Of a stretch of DNA of 42,114 bases, positions 34,307 to 42,114 are shown piece by piece. Position 1 is the first letter of the stretch, and each line of letters starts with the position of its first letter. This DNA is from Granulosicoccus sp. (lineage in GTDB: Bacteria; Pseudomonadota; Gammaproteobacteria; Granulosicoccales; Granulosicoccaceae). The notes beneath the pieces are model-generated. The model worked only from the letters and a program-made list of their open reading frames with translations, was not told the DNA's origin and ran no database searches. The position numbers and the translations under genes are program-made. The stretch spans positions 1 through 42,114 of the forward strand of contig JALZVU010000244.1 in the NCBI GenBank assembly GCA_023301795.1, written 5' to 3'.

Positions 34307-35536
34307 ATGACAGCAGACGCGATAACGCTAACTGGCCCTGAACTGGCCCGTGCCAAGCCCGCCACACTTATCTGGGAAGACCCCTTCCTGCTAGACAGCT
34401 TGCTAACAGACGAGGAGCGCATGATCCGTGATGCCGCTCACGCCTACTGTCAGGATCGATTAAAAAGCCGTGTGGTCATGGCTAACAGGCACGAGACCTT
34501 CGACCGCGACATCATGACCGAAATGGGCGAATTGGGACTGCTCGGGGCAACCATCCCCGAGGAATATGGAGGTGTTGGTGCAAACTATGTGGCTTACGGC
34601 CTGGTAGCGCGGGAAGTAGAGCGCGTGGATAGCGGCTATCGCTCGGCCATGTCAGTGCAAAGCTCACTAGTCATGCATCCAATTTATGCCTACGGCTCAG
34701 ATGAGCAGCGCCAGAAATATCTGCCAAAACTTGCCACCGGCGAATGGGTTGGCTGCTTTGGCCTGACCGAGCCTGACCACGGCTCAGATCCTGGATCAAT
34801 GATTACTCGCGCCAAGAAAGTCGACGGTGGCTACTCGCTGTCTGGTGCCAAAAACTGGATTACCAACTCGCCCATTGCCGACGTCTTCGTGGTGTGGGCA
34901 AAGTCTGACGAACATGATGGCAAGATCAAGGGCTTTGTCCTCGAGAAAGGCATGAAGGGCCTTGCAGCCCCAAAGATTGAAGGCAAATTCTCCTTGCGTG
35001 CCTCCATCACCGGCATGATTCAGATGGACGAAGTGTTTGTACCGACGGAAAACATTCTGCCAAATATCAGCGGCCTGGCTGGCCCCTTCGGATGCCTGAA
35101 CAGAGCGCGCTACGGTATTAGCTGGGGTGCGATGGGTGCGGCTGAAGCTTGTTGGCATGCTGCACGAAACTACACACTTGAACGCAAGCAGTTCGGGCGG
35201 CCTTTGGCCGCAACCCAACTTGTACAAAAGAAGCTGGCTGACATGCAAACAGAGATTTCGCTTGGCTTACTAGGCTCGCTGCAACTCGGGCGCATGTTCG
35301 ACAATCACAGTGCATCAGCAGAGCTTATCAGTCTCATGAAACGCAACAACTGCGGCAAAGCGATTGCCATTGCACGCGAGTCTCGCGATATGCATGGCGG
35401 CAATGGAATCAGCGACGAATATGACGTTATACGCCATGTTATGAATCTGGAAGCCGTCAATACCTATGAGGGCACGCACGATGTGCATGCACTGATTCTG
35501 GGCCGGGCAATTACGGGCATTCAGGCTTTTCAATAG
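34307..35536 (+). CDS. gcdH: Glutaryl-CoA dehydrogenase
   Basis: FAD enzyme that oxidises and decarboxylates glutaryl-CoA to crotonyl-CoA in lysine, tryptophan and glutarate breakdown; 409 residues. Seen: [12 protein letters not shown] at the start, the glutaryl-specific R112[11 protein letters not shown] segment, [11 protein letters not shown] (FAD loop), R-D-M-H-G-G-N-G-I and the catalytic base Glu388 in [26 protein letters not shown] lies about 10 bases before the ATG. It diverges from the Liv-type importer over 255 bp and is followed after 72 bp by a RAM-domain gene. Confidence 0.96.
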   Translation: MTADAITLTGPELARAKPATLIWEDPFLLDSLLTDEERMIRDAAHAYCQDRLKSRVVMANRHETFDRDIMTEMGELGLLGATIPEEYGGVGANYVAYGLVAREVERVDSGYRSAMSVQSSLVMHPIYAYGSDEQRQKYLPKLATGEWVGCFGLTEPDHGSDPGSMITRAKKVDGGYSLSGAKNWITNSPIADVFVVWAKSDEHDGKIKGFVLEKGMKGLAAPKIEGKFSLRASITGMIQMDEVFVPTENILPNISGLAGPFGCLNRARYGISWGAMGAAEACWHAARNYTLERKQFGRPLAATQLVQKKLADMQTEISLGLLGSLQLGRMFDNHSASAELISLMKRNNCGKAIAIARESRDMHGGNGISDEYDVIRHVMNLEAVNTYEGTHDVHALILGRAITGIQAFQ

Positions 35537-35608
35537 TCGTATTTGGTTTAGCGGTGGTGGTTTCGATCACGGCCGCAGCCCTAACTGTTTTTTTGGAATA
35601 ATACTGCA

Positions 35609-35845
35609 ATGACTTGCATCTTCGTACAAATCCGCTGTAAGCCGGGACAAACCTATGCGGTTGCAGAAGCTATCGCTGACCGCGATATACATTCAGAACT
35701 GTACTCCACCAGTGGCGATTACGACCTACTGGTGAAAGTCTATGTGCCCGAGGGAGATGATGTGGGACGCTTTGTGAATGACAACCTAGCATTGGTTGAA
35801 GGCATTGACCGAACCCTGACCACATTGACGTTCAAAGCCTTCTGA
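35609..35845 (+). CDS. Stand-alone RAM (Lrp/AsnC ligand-binding) domain protein
   Basis: Small protein of 78 residues covering only the effector-binding/oligomerisation domain of Lrp/AsnC regulators, without a helix-turn-helix. Seen: F-V-Q-I-R-C-K-P-G-Q at the first strand, then S-G-D-Y-D-L-L-V-K-V-Y-V (about 35-46), the conserved G-x-Y-D ligand loop, and the closing T-L-T-T-L-T-F-K-A-F. Such stand-alone domains form ring oligomers that bind amino acids. It is downstream of glutaryl-CoA dehydrogenase and probably co-transcribed, so it may sense a lysine-pathway metabolite, which is inference. Confidence 0.85.
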   Translation: MTCIFVQIRCKPGQTYAVAEAIADRDIHSELYSTSGDYDLLVKVYVPEGDDVGRFVNDNLALVEGIDRTLTTLTFKAF

Positions 35846-35855
35846 TATTCTCTAG

Positions 35856-37196
35856 CTAGCCGGCTACCCCGCCAGCGGCCATAAGCTTCTGCCGAACCTG
35901 CGCCGACAATAGCTCGATGTGTTGGCGCAGTACATATAGCTCGTGCGCATAGCCTAGTGGCACTTCAATATCGCGCACCTCGTTTTCTATCCTTGTAAGC
36001 TCCGCAGCGCAGTCCTGCAGATTGGCAAGCGAGGTGTCACTGTTTGACAGTTGATCACAGTCCTGCACTTGGTCATACCAACGATAGATTTTCTTCCGCA
36101 CCGTCCATCGATAGGCCGGTGGCAGCATGCGTGAGAGCGGAATCAGCAGCGCCAGCAACGGCAGCGCCAACAGCTTTAGACGATCCACCAGATTTGCAAT
36201 CCAGAATGGCAGATAGCGCTGCAAAAACGGTGGACCAAATTCGTAGTAGCGTTGCGCCACCGATGCCAGAGCAAACTCTGATCCAATTGCTCTGGGAAAT
36301 TCTTCGGCGCTTGCTAACACCGATGACTTGGAAAAAACTGCACTAACCGCTTGAAGCAACAAATCACGCAATGCAGGATGCAAATCCACCGTTGCCACCA
36401 ATGTGGCATTGACTGCCAACAGATCCGCCGTCGAGGGGGGTACGTTGCGCGTCAGGTCCACCACCCCTTCAGGCAATGTCAGATGAGTCAGCCAAGGCTC
36501 ACGCCGAGCATAGGCTGGGGCACGCGCAAGCGTTGCAAGCTGCGCTTTGTCAGACTTTAACAAGGCATCGATCATCGGCGCACTGACGGATGCCACGCTG
36601 AACAGGACATCGATCTGACCCGCCTCCAGCGCCCGCACAGCGTCCATGCCCGACCCACCATCGAGAATCATCTGAGATTCAGACAAGCCATTGCTTTCAA
36701 GCAGCCGCTGGGCCACGATTCGTGAGCCACTACCCACGCCGCCAGCACTGATGCGCGCGCTGGCAAGCTCCGCCAGGCGCTCAAACGTAAATCCCTGTCG
36801 AGTGAATATCCACACAGGCTCATAGTACAAAGCGCCTAAAGACTCCAACTGCGGGTACTCTTCCGGGCCTGCAAGCCCTGACTGCATGAAGGCAATATCG
36901 ACACTTCCCGTCGCCAGACGCTCCAGATTATCAACAGAGCCAGCAGTTTCAATCACGTTTAGCTCTACATCCTCTTCCAGAAGCTGCTCCCGCAGCTCGA
37001 TAGCGAACCCGCGATAGGCACCGTCAATGCTGCCGCTAGCGATGGTCAGCGTACGCGGAGGCGCGGGCTCAATGAACTGAAAGGTGAACCAGGTAGCAAT
37101 CGCCACCACGAAAATACCCAGTCCAAACACCAGACCACTCTCTTTGGCAGCGCGCAACCATAGTGGCTTCTTTCCGGGGCGACTTTTTAGATTCAA
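35856..37196 (-). CDS. Membrane-anchored TAXI-family solute-binding protein, no transporter nearby
   Basis: Protein of 446 residues. Seen: a basic start and an N-terminal helix (about 20-42, ending before F-I-E-P-A-P-P), then a TAXI/NMT1-like periplasmic domain (about 47-320: T-L-T-I-A-S-G-S-I-D-G-A-Y, D-I-A-F-M-Q-S-G, G-V-G-S-G-S-R). A second strong hydrophobic stretch follows near 340-360 (L-K-L-L-A-L-P-L-L-A-L-L-I-P-L), then a basic, helical, probably cytoplasmic tail of about 85 residues. Normal TAXI proteins (about 320 residues) are soluble and sit beside a fused DctQM permease. Here there is none, and the doubly anchored layout suggests a sensor or an adapter rather than a simple transport subunit. 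Confidence 0.8.
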   Translation of the reverse strand: MNLKSRPGKKPLWLRAAKESGLVFGLGIFVVAIATWFTFQFIEPAPPRTLTIASGSIDGAYRGFAIELREQLLEEDVELNVIETAGSVDNLERLATGSVDIAFMQSGLAGPEEYPQLESLGALYYEPVWIFTRQGFTFERLAELASARISAGGVGSGSRIVAQRLLESNGLSESQMILDGGSGMDAVRALEAGQIDVLFSVASVSAPMIDALLKSDKAQLATLARAPAYARREPWLTHLTLPEGVVDLTRNVPPSTADLLAVNATLVATVDLHPALRDLLLQAVSAVFSKSSVLASAEEFPRAIGSEFALASVAQRYYEFGPPFLQRYLPFWIANLVDRLKLLALPLLALLIPLSRMLPPAYRWTVRKKIYRWYDQVQDCDQLSNSDTSLANLQDCAAELTRIENEVRDIEVPLGYAHELYVLRQHIELLSAQVRQKLMAAGGVAG

Positions 37197-37386
37197 AATA
37201 CGATTATTTCCGCTTGAAGTGGCTACTCGTCTAAAAGAGCATAGCCTACGATGTCAATTTCGAAATGCTCTAGTAGAGTCGCAGTAAATCAACTTTCTTG
37301 GGGTATCATAATGTTACACGGGTGGACGTGCCTGAAGGCTAAGCGGACCTCGCGAGTTTACGGTTTCATATCAGGGAAAGTTATCG

Positions 37387-38580
37387 ATGGGCAACGCTTC
37401 AGAAAATCCAGACCACAGCTTGGAGCGTGTGCGGCCAGGCAAGGCAAACAGAGAAAGCAACACGCGCTACACCGGCAATCTTATTGCCTTCAGACAAGCA
37501 GCTGATCGGCCAGTAGGAAGGCCTGTCATCGCCTCCTCAGCGGCAAACGCCTCAAATGCTCATCCGGATAACAGTAATCAACCACCTGCAATACGCAGTA
37601 TCGGTGTTGAACGAACCAAGCTCACATCAGCGTCATCTGCAAACACTTCAATCAGCGCGCAAAACGCCTCTGGCGCTGTACCCGCAAGCAAAAAAAGCGC
37701 TCTGGCGCTTGCCATCATAGGATCCTTGTCCGCTGGAGCGTTGCTGGGCAGCATATGGCCCTTTTTCAATCTGCGAACAGATGCGCAACCCGTGGCGTCC
37801 ACAGCCATAAACGATGTTCCGTCAGCCGTTACCACTCTATCCGCTCGAGCCCAAGGACCTGATGTACAACCGGGACCAAGCACGCAAATCCAGTCCAATG
37901 CTGCTGAACTGGATCAACCCCCGCAACAAGCCGATATCACCCGTTTCCAGGAAACTCTGCCAGTTGCTCAGGCAGACGACTTGGCGGAGCCGTTGGAAGA
38001 CCCAGTAGATACCTTGGCAAAGCAGCAGTATCTGGTAGAGATAGACTGGCTGATCGGTCAGAACGTCGAACTGCAGCAGGATGTCGAAACGCTGTCGAGC
38101 GAAACACTGGTTCTCAACCAAGAGCTTCTGGACATGGAGTTGCAGGTAGCTTCACTGAATGCTGAGGCCGAAGCGGAAAAGCGAACGATTTTTAACTACG
38201 TGAATGTCGGTATTGGCAGTGACTTCACATCCCTTCTGGAGGCCAACAACGCGGCCAGAGGGGGCGACGACGACGCCTTTGTTCCCCCTGAAGCTCAAGA
38301 GATATATTACGACGCCCCATCCAGCGATGAAGACGTGCCTGCCCCCCATTCACAACAAGCCCCAGTCAACCAAGATACGTTTAGTGGCCAAGGAGAGCCT
38401 GCATATCATCTGGATACTGGCATCTATATCGACCAGCAGTTTATCGCTGATGTGTACCAGTATGAACAAGGAGCTCAAGTGGCCTACGATCCTGAGACAG
38501 GCTTTTACGTGAACCCCGCGTTCGTCGAAGACCAGGATGGTGAAGAATTTTTTGAATCTAATGCTGGCAACTCTAACTAG
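37387..38580 (+). CDS. Unrecognised single-pass membrane protein with coiled coil and C-terminal repeats
   Basis: 397 residues; I do not recognise a family. Seen: a Ser/Ala/Asn-rich polar N-terminal region (1-103), one hydrophobic helix (about 104-127, ALALAIIGSLSAGALLGSIW), a Gln/Pro-rich linker, a coiled coil of about 50 residues (about 214-266, L-I-G-Q-N-V-E-L-Q-Q to A-E-A-E-A-E-K), then an acidic C-terminal region. Near the end two related 14-residue units occur: L-D-T-G-I-Y-I-D-Q-Q-F-I-A-D (342-355) and P-E-T-G-F-Y-V-N-P-A-F-V-E-D (369-382). A GGGA precedes the ATG. N-in/C-out topology is plausible. It stands alone between the TAXI-like gene (divergent) and the xylanase gene (convergent). 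Confidence 0.7.
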   Translation: MGNASENPDHSLERVRPGKANRESNTRYTGNLIAFRQAADRPVGRPVIASSAANASNAHPDNSNQPPAIRSIGVERTKLTSASSANTSISAQNASGAVPASKKSALALAIIGSLSAGALLGSIWPFFNLRTDAQPVASTAINDVPSAVTTLSARAQGPDVQPGPSTQIQSNAAELDQPPQQADITRFQETLPVAQADDLAEPLEDPVDTLAKQQYLVEIDWLIGQNVELQQDVETLSSETLVLNQELLDMELQVASLNAEAEAEKRTIFNYVNVGIGSDFTSLLEANNAARGGDDDAFVPPEAQEIYYDAPSSDEDVPAPHSQQAPVNQDTFSGQGEPAYHLDTGIYIDQQFIADVYQYEQGAQVAYDPETGFYVNPAFVEDQDGEEFFESNAGNSN

Positions 38581-38616
38581 CTACTGACACGCGCCAATTG
38601 CCTTGCGCAGAAAGCC

Positions 38617-38644
38617 GTAACCCGGTCTTCCCGGGCTACTCTTT
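38617..38644. terminator. Bidirectional terminator-like hairpin between convergent genes
   Basis: GTA-A-CCCGG-TCTTC-CCGGG-C-TAC (38617-38639) forms a GC-rich stem with a 5-nt loop, followed by CTTT on the + side. It lies in the 85-bp gap between the convergent coiled-coil and xylanase genes. Confidence 0.45.
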
Positions 38645-38665
38645 ACTGAGCCCCTAAGCGGGACC

Positions 38666-40606
38666 CTATTGACCTATATCACTCAGCACATCGTGCACGG
38701 CCTGAAAGGCGGGCTTTCGCTGATAGGCTCTGTCAAAAGGCAGTGGGTCGAAAATTGACCTGAATGAATACTGATCAGTGATTCCCCACGTCTGAATAGC
38801 TCGGCAATTGGCCTGCTCCAAACAGATACTTGCCACCTGGCGATAAACGTCTGCCTGTTGTTGCAGTGCGTCAGCCATCTGCTCTCCCGCCACCAAAGAT
38901 ACGTCCAACTCAGTGATGTAGATATCCAGCCCCAATGCAGCCACGCGTTCAAAATTACTGCGTAGTTCGTCAAAGGTATTAAAACTTGCAAACAGGTGCA
39001 TCTGAAAGCCGATGCCATCGAGTGGTACATTTTGTTGCTGCAATCGTTCAACAAGCGCCATCAACGCATCGAATTTCGGACCCGCCATACTGATATCAAA
39101 TTCGTTGATCAATAATTGGGCTGTCGGCGCCAGCTCTCTTGCCTGAATAAGTGCTTTGTTGATGAATTGTTCACCCATGGCATCGAACCACAGCGTCTGA
39201 CGAAGACCACTCCCATTGTCGGCAATGGGCTCATTGATGATGTCCCAGACTTCCATGTCCGCAGCATAACGCGACATGATGCGCTCAATGTATTCACGCA
39301 TGTGTTGCTCTACATCTGATAAAGGACTGTCTGTGATCCACTGCGGAAGTTGTCGATGCCAGATTAACGGGTGACCATGAATACGCATGTTGTGCAACTG
39401 GGCGAAACGCACCAGATTATCGGTTGCAGCAAATTCGAAGCGTCCAGGCAAAGGGTTGAGCACTTCCATTTTCATGGAATTCTCGGGAGTTACAATATTG
39501 AATTCACGTCCCGCTATATCAGCGTAGATGGCGCCATCGGGTTGATGATAAAAAGACTGCAAGGCTGCAAACCCGATATCGATGCCGCGTTGCACAGCCA
39601 CCTCCTTAAGAGGCACAAGATTACTGATGAAAGACTCAGCATCGAGCACATTGAAGCGCACTGTCTCAAGACTTGTCAGATCAGGATCAACCGAATCCCT
39701 GACAAGCACCTCAATTGAAAATTCACCAACAGCTTGCGGTGTCAGCTTAGCGACATACACGTCTTCAAACCGAGGATGTTGCACAAAACTAGCGTTAGCA
39801 GGCAGACTCGGTATTTCAAGCGTCGGCACCGTACCGTTCAGATCCTGCCCCCTGAGCTCTATAACGACGGGGTCACCAAGCCGCACAGTAATGCGCCTTA
39901 AAGTGTCCAGCTGTTGTACCTCCAGCATGGGTGCAACATTGGGGATAGTGGAAGGGTCTGACGGCAAAGAGACGCGGATAAGCACAGATTGTTGAGTCCG
40001 ATACAAAGGCTCCACCGCATCAACAGCCACCACGGTAAAGCGCAAAATACCAACATCTGCTTGAAGGGGTTGCCAACGAAACGTTTTGCTACCGTCAAAG
40101 TTATCGGTAAACGTCGCCCCTAGCGGAAGCTTTTGTTCAAACATGCCAGGCAGCCCCCCGTCCTCATCTTCGGGAAAATACCTGATCATGACCACATCAC
40201 CTGCCAACACATCGAGGTTTTGTAGATTGGAGAAAAACGGCGCCGTGTTGAGTGCTGTATCAAATCCCTCAGGCACAATGACAACGGCCTCAGGAAGTCC
40301 CGCCTCAAATTCCGCTTGGGCTGCGGTATCTTCAGGCAAAGTTACTTGCGGCAGGCGCGGCTGAGTCTCACGAAAAACATCGAACCCCGAGGCGTTGTTG
40401 AACTCCAGCGGTTCAAGGGCCGGCTCGTCCGCCGCGCTAGGAGCTGATGTCAGCGCTCCACCAGCGGTGTCAGGCGTATTGGGCGTCTCTGGTGGAACCA
40501 CTGCTGCACCGTCATCGTTAGAGCTACTGCATCCAACGAGCAGTAAGACGGTACTGAAAAATAAGATTGAAGCCAGAGGTCGGGCTGCGTTAGACAGGTA
40601 GCGCAT
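38666..40606 (-). CDS. Lipoprotein GH10 endo-beta-1,4-xylanase with two N-terminal beta-sandwich domains
   Basis: Cell-surface or periplasmic glycosidase of 646 residues. Seen: lipoprotein signal with lipobox L-L-V-G-C26, an acidic/Pro-rich linker (about 30-110), two cadherin-like/Ig-like modules (about 121-215, N-T-A-P-F-F to R-V-S-L-P, and 222-322, P-N-V-A-P-M-L to F-N-V-L), then a GH10 barrel (about 330-646). The GH10 catalytic acid/base is Glu459 in V-W-D-I-I-N-E-P and the nucleophile Glu566 in I-T-E-L-D-V-S; substrate-site signs are E-N-S-M-K-M, R-I-H-G-H-P-L-I-W-H and Q-M-H-L. S26 is followed by SSSN, so outer-membrane retention is likely. No other polysaccharide-utilisation gene is adjacent. 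Confidence 0.93.
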   Translation of the reverse strand: MRYLSNAARPLASILFFSTVLLLVGCSSSNDDGAAVVPPETPNTPDTAGGALTSAPSAADEPALEPLEFNNASGFDVFRETQPRLPQVTLPEDTAAQAEFEAGLPEAVVIVPEGFDTALNTAPFFSNLQNLDVLAGDVVMIRYFPEDEDGGLPGMFEQKLPLGATFTDNFDGSKTFRWQPLQADVGILRFTVVAVDAVEPLYRTQQSVLIRVSLPSDPSTIPNVAPMLEVQQLDTLRRITVRLGDPVVIELRGQDLNGTVPTLEIPSLPANASFVQHPRFEDVYVAKLTPQAVGEFSIEVLVRDSVDPDLTSLETVRFNVLDAESFISNLVPLKEVAVQRGIDIGFAALQSFYHQPDGAIYADIAGREFNIVTPENSMKMEVLNPLPGRFEFAATDNLVRFAQLHNMRIHGHPLIWHRQLPQWITDSPLSDVEQHMREYIERIMSRYAADMEVWDIINEPIADNGSGLRQTLWFDAMGEQFINKALIQARELAPTAQLLINEFDISMAGPKFDALMALVERLQQQNVPLDGIGFQMHLFASFNTFDELRSNFERVAALGLDIYITELDVSLVAGEQMADALQQQADVYRQVASICLEQANCRAIQTWGITDQYSFRSIFDPLPFDRAYQRKPAFQAVHDVLSDIGQ

Positions 40607-40730
40607 CGGTTGGGTGCTAAGGGTCCGTTGGTGGAACCTAGTATGCTACACGCTCAGTACCCGATGGGCAGGTGTTAAAACCGTATTCGGAGATCCAGTG
40701 CTTATATCTGTAAACCCAGTCAGTGATTCA

Positions 40731-41948
40731 CTACTGACATCGATGCAGCACACCGCCACAAGTGGGTGATTTCACACCTGTCGTTTGTGGATAGCTCAGA
40801 GGCAATGAACGTAGCGAGCGCACCGCAAGATAGGCAAAGCACTCAGCTTCTATGGCATCACCTCGCCAACCCAGATCTTCCGCAGGAACAACATCAGTAC
40901 CCGTGCGCGACGCCAGCATACGCATCAAGGTGAGATTGTGCCGGCCACCACCGCACACCACCAAACGTTGAATTCTGTTGTCTAGTAAATCCAACGCACA
41001 ACCCACCGCAGCAGCTGAAAATGCTGTCAATAACGCCGCCCCGTCGGCCAACGGCAGCCCTTCGGCCATTTGCCAAGTGAAATCGAACCTGTCCAGTGAC
41101 TTGGGATACGGGGCATGCAAATACGGGTGCGTTAACAATTCACGTAATCTGGCTTCATCGACCGTACCGCTGGCAGCGAGTTTACCTTCATCATCATAGT
41201 CCGCGTACCCCATACGTCTGACAAAATCATTTAATGGTGCGTTTGCTGGACCCGTGTCAAATGCAATCAACGACTGAGCGCCGTCCCACCAGCTAAGGTT
41301 GGCTACGCCCCCCAGATTAAGCACGGCTGTATCGGCTGAATTAATGACACCAACAACGGCGGATTCGTGTGGAGCGTAAATACGTTCCAGCAAAGCCCTG
41401 TGATAAACGGCTGATAACGGCGCTCCTTGCCCACCAGCGCGCATGTCCTGACTACGAAAATCATCAACTACATCGATACCTGTCAACTTAGCCATCAAAG
41501 TGCCATCACTTAATTGACGCGTGGTACCCAGAACGCCGTTACTGGGTGGTCGATGCAAGACGCTCTGGCCATGAAAGCCAATGACTCGCACTGCACGGTT
41601 ATCAATATTCGATTGTTCAAGCAACTGCAAAACTGCATGGGATTGCTCAATAGTTAATTGCTCTCTTGCTTGCGCAAACACCGCAGGCTCAGGACCCTCA
41701 AATTGCCAGACTAATGCTTGCTGTTGGCACTGTCGCAGCAGCTCAACAGTGCCAGGCGAATAAGGCGCAAGAATAAATCCTCCACACTCAACAATACGTT
41801 GTCCATCTGTTTTTAACAGAGCAACATCGATATTGCCATCCAGCACTGTACCGGTCATTAAACCGACAGCCCAGACAGGCGCATCAGCTTCTGCGCAGTG
41901 TTCAGGCTCGACAGATGTATCGATCAATATGTTGGATGCGTTTGTCAT
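40731..41948 (-). CDS. anmK: Anhydro-N-acetylmuramic acid kinase
   Basis: Phosphorylates and opens 1,6-anhydro-MurNAc from cell-wall turnover to MurNAc-6-phosphate; 405 residues, slightly longer than the 370-residue norm because of an N-terminal tail. Seen: the ATP/phosphate motif as A-V-G-L-M-T-G-T-V-L-D-G-N-I-D-V-A-L, V-I-G-F-H-G-Q-S-V-L-H-R-P, V-A-N-L-S and F-D-T-G-P-A-N-A-P-L-N-D-F, and the late C-G-G-G-R-H-N. The first motif departs from the common M-S-G-T-S-x-D-G-I-D by several residues and one insertion. No murQ or other recycling gene is nearby. Divergent from the partial gene at the right edge. Confidence 0.9.
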   Translation of the reverse strand: MTNASNILIDTSVEPEHCAEADAPVWAVGLMTGTVLDGNIDVALLKTDGQRIVECGGFILAPYSPGTVELLRQCQQQALVWQFEGPEPAVFAQAREQLTIEQSHAVLQLLEQSNIDNRAVRVIGFHGQSVLHRPPSNGVLGTTRQLSDGTLMAKLTGIDVVDDFRSQDMRAGGQGAPLSAVYHRALLERIYAPHESAVVGVINSADTAVLNLGGVANLSWWDGAQSLIAFDTGPANAPLNDFVRRMGYADYDDEGKLAASGTVDEARLRELLTHPYLHAPYPKSLDRFDFTWQMAEGLPLADGAALLTAFSAAAVGCALDLLDNRIQRLVVCGGGRHNLTLMRMLASRTGTDVVPAEDLGWRGDAIEAECFAYLAVRSLRSLPLSYPQTTGVKSPTCGGVLHRCQ

Positions 41949-42029
41949 GTTTGGATAACAGAGTAACTGAACTTGCCTCCAAAGTGCCTGTCACATAAAA
42001 GACAGCCACTTAACTCATAGAATATCATC

Positions 42030-42114
42030 ATGAAAATTCTGACCAAACAACAACTATATGCGGGCATCAGTCTGGCCATGTTGGCTGCAGCGCCTGCACT
42101 AGCAGATATGGCGC
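42030..42114 (+). CDS. Start of an exported protein, cut by the window edge
   Basis: Only 28 codons are visible. They form a signal peptide: basic start M-K-I-L-T-K, hydrophobic core with A-G-I-S-L-A-M-L-A-A-A-P, and a likely cleavage site A-L-A followed by D-M-A. The start codon lies 81 bp from the divergent AnmK start. The mature protein cannot be identified. Confidence 0.6.
   Translation, partial: MKILTKQQLYAGISLAMLAAAPALADMA

Noticed and set aside
1-42114. CRISPR array, prophage, integron, insertion sequence or tRNA/rRNA genes
   Set aside because: No regularly spaced repeats, no transposase or integrase frames, and no recognisable tRNA cloverleaf or rRNA sequence were seen.

Overview
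The window is a gene-dense chromosomal segment of a heterotrophic proteobacterium. By eye its GC content is a little above one half. A 67K-type SppA, an intracellular PHB depolymerase, a Tat-exported TRAP binding protein and a creatinase, set among catabolic genes, suggest a marine or halophilic gammaproteobacterium. A Granulosicoccus-like genus is only a guess. There are no rRNA, tRNA, CRISPR, phage or insertion-sequence genes. Almost every gene is a recognisable metabolic or transport gene, so this reads as a scavenging and catabolism region, with one eroded patch at about 11.9-15.2 kb.

Layout. 1-2.2 kb (+): the end of a polar amino-acid ABC transporter operon (two permeases, one ATPase). 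2.2-5.1 kb (-): an SDR oxidoreductase followed by a PaaZ-type ALDH-hydratase fusion. 5.2-8.8 kb (-): sppA, a 487-bp gap, then a PHB depolymerase. 9.0-10.3 kb (+): a creatinase with a structured leader. 10.3-11.7 kb (-): a membrane class III adenylate cyclase. 11.9-15.2 kb: decay. It holds a truncated, deleted and frameshifted ATPase/TPR remnant whose last 41 bp are duplicated in tandem, a GNAT gene, and a 5'-truncated DUF222-HNH gene. 15.2-19.0 kb: a DUF418 membrane protein divergent from TetR, followed by an N-acylamino-acid-racemase/OSBS-family enzyme overlapping a COG3375-type GNAT. 19.0-24.9 kb (-): one operon encoding TRAP transporter DctP-DctQ-DctM, an amidase, a 58-residue two-helix membrane peptide and a D-2-hydroxyacid dehydrogenase. 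25.2-27.1 kb (+): an EamA exporter and a YczE-like membrane protein with an Asp-Leu dipeptide repeat. 27.2-29.2 kb (-): acetyl-CoA synthetase. 29.5-34.1 kb (-): a LivKHMGF-type ABC operon, divergent from glutaryl-CoA dehydrogenase and a lone RAM-domain protein (34.3-35.8 kb, +). 35.9-37.2 kb (-): an orphan TAXI-type binding protein with membrane anchors. 37.4-38.6 kb (+): an unrecognised single-pass coiled-coil protein. 38.7-40.6 kb (-): a lipoprotein GH10 xylanase. 40.7-41.9 kb (-): AnmK. 42.03 kb (+): the start of an exported protein.

How the genes fit together. Four uptake systems (polar amino acid ABC, TRAP, Liv-type ABC, orphan TAXI) sit beside enzymes that could process their substrates: amidase and dehydrogenase with TRAP, and glutaryl-CoA dehydrogenase with Liv. 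Products feed acetyl-CoA and storage-polymer metabolism (acs, PHB depolymerase). The most distinctive candidate systems are the racemase-GNAT pair, which matches the first two steps of the known N-succinyl D-to-L amino acid conversion pathway, and the TRAP-amidase-microprotein-dehydrogenase operon, whose substrate is unknown. I did not find a clearly unprecedented multi-gene system. The best unexplained single genes are the 397-residue coiled-coil protein and the small two-helix protein.
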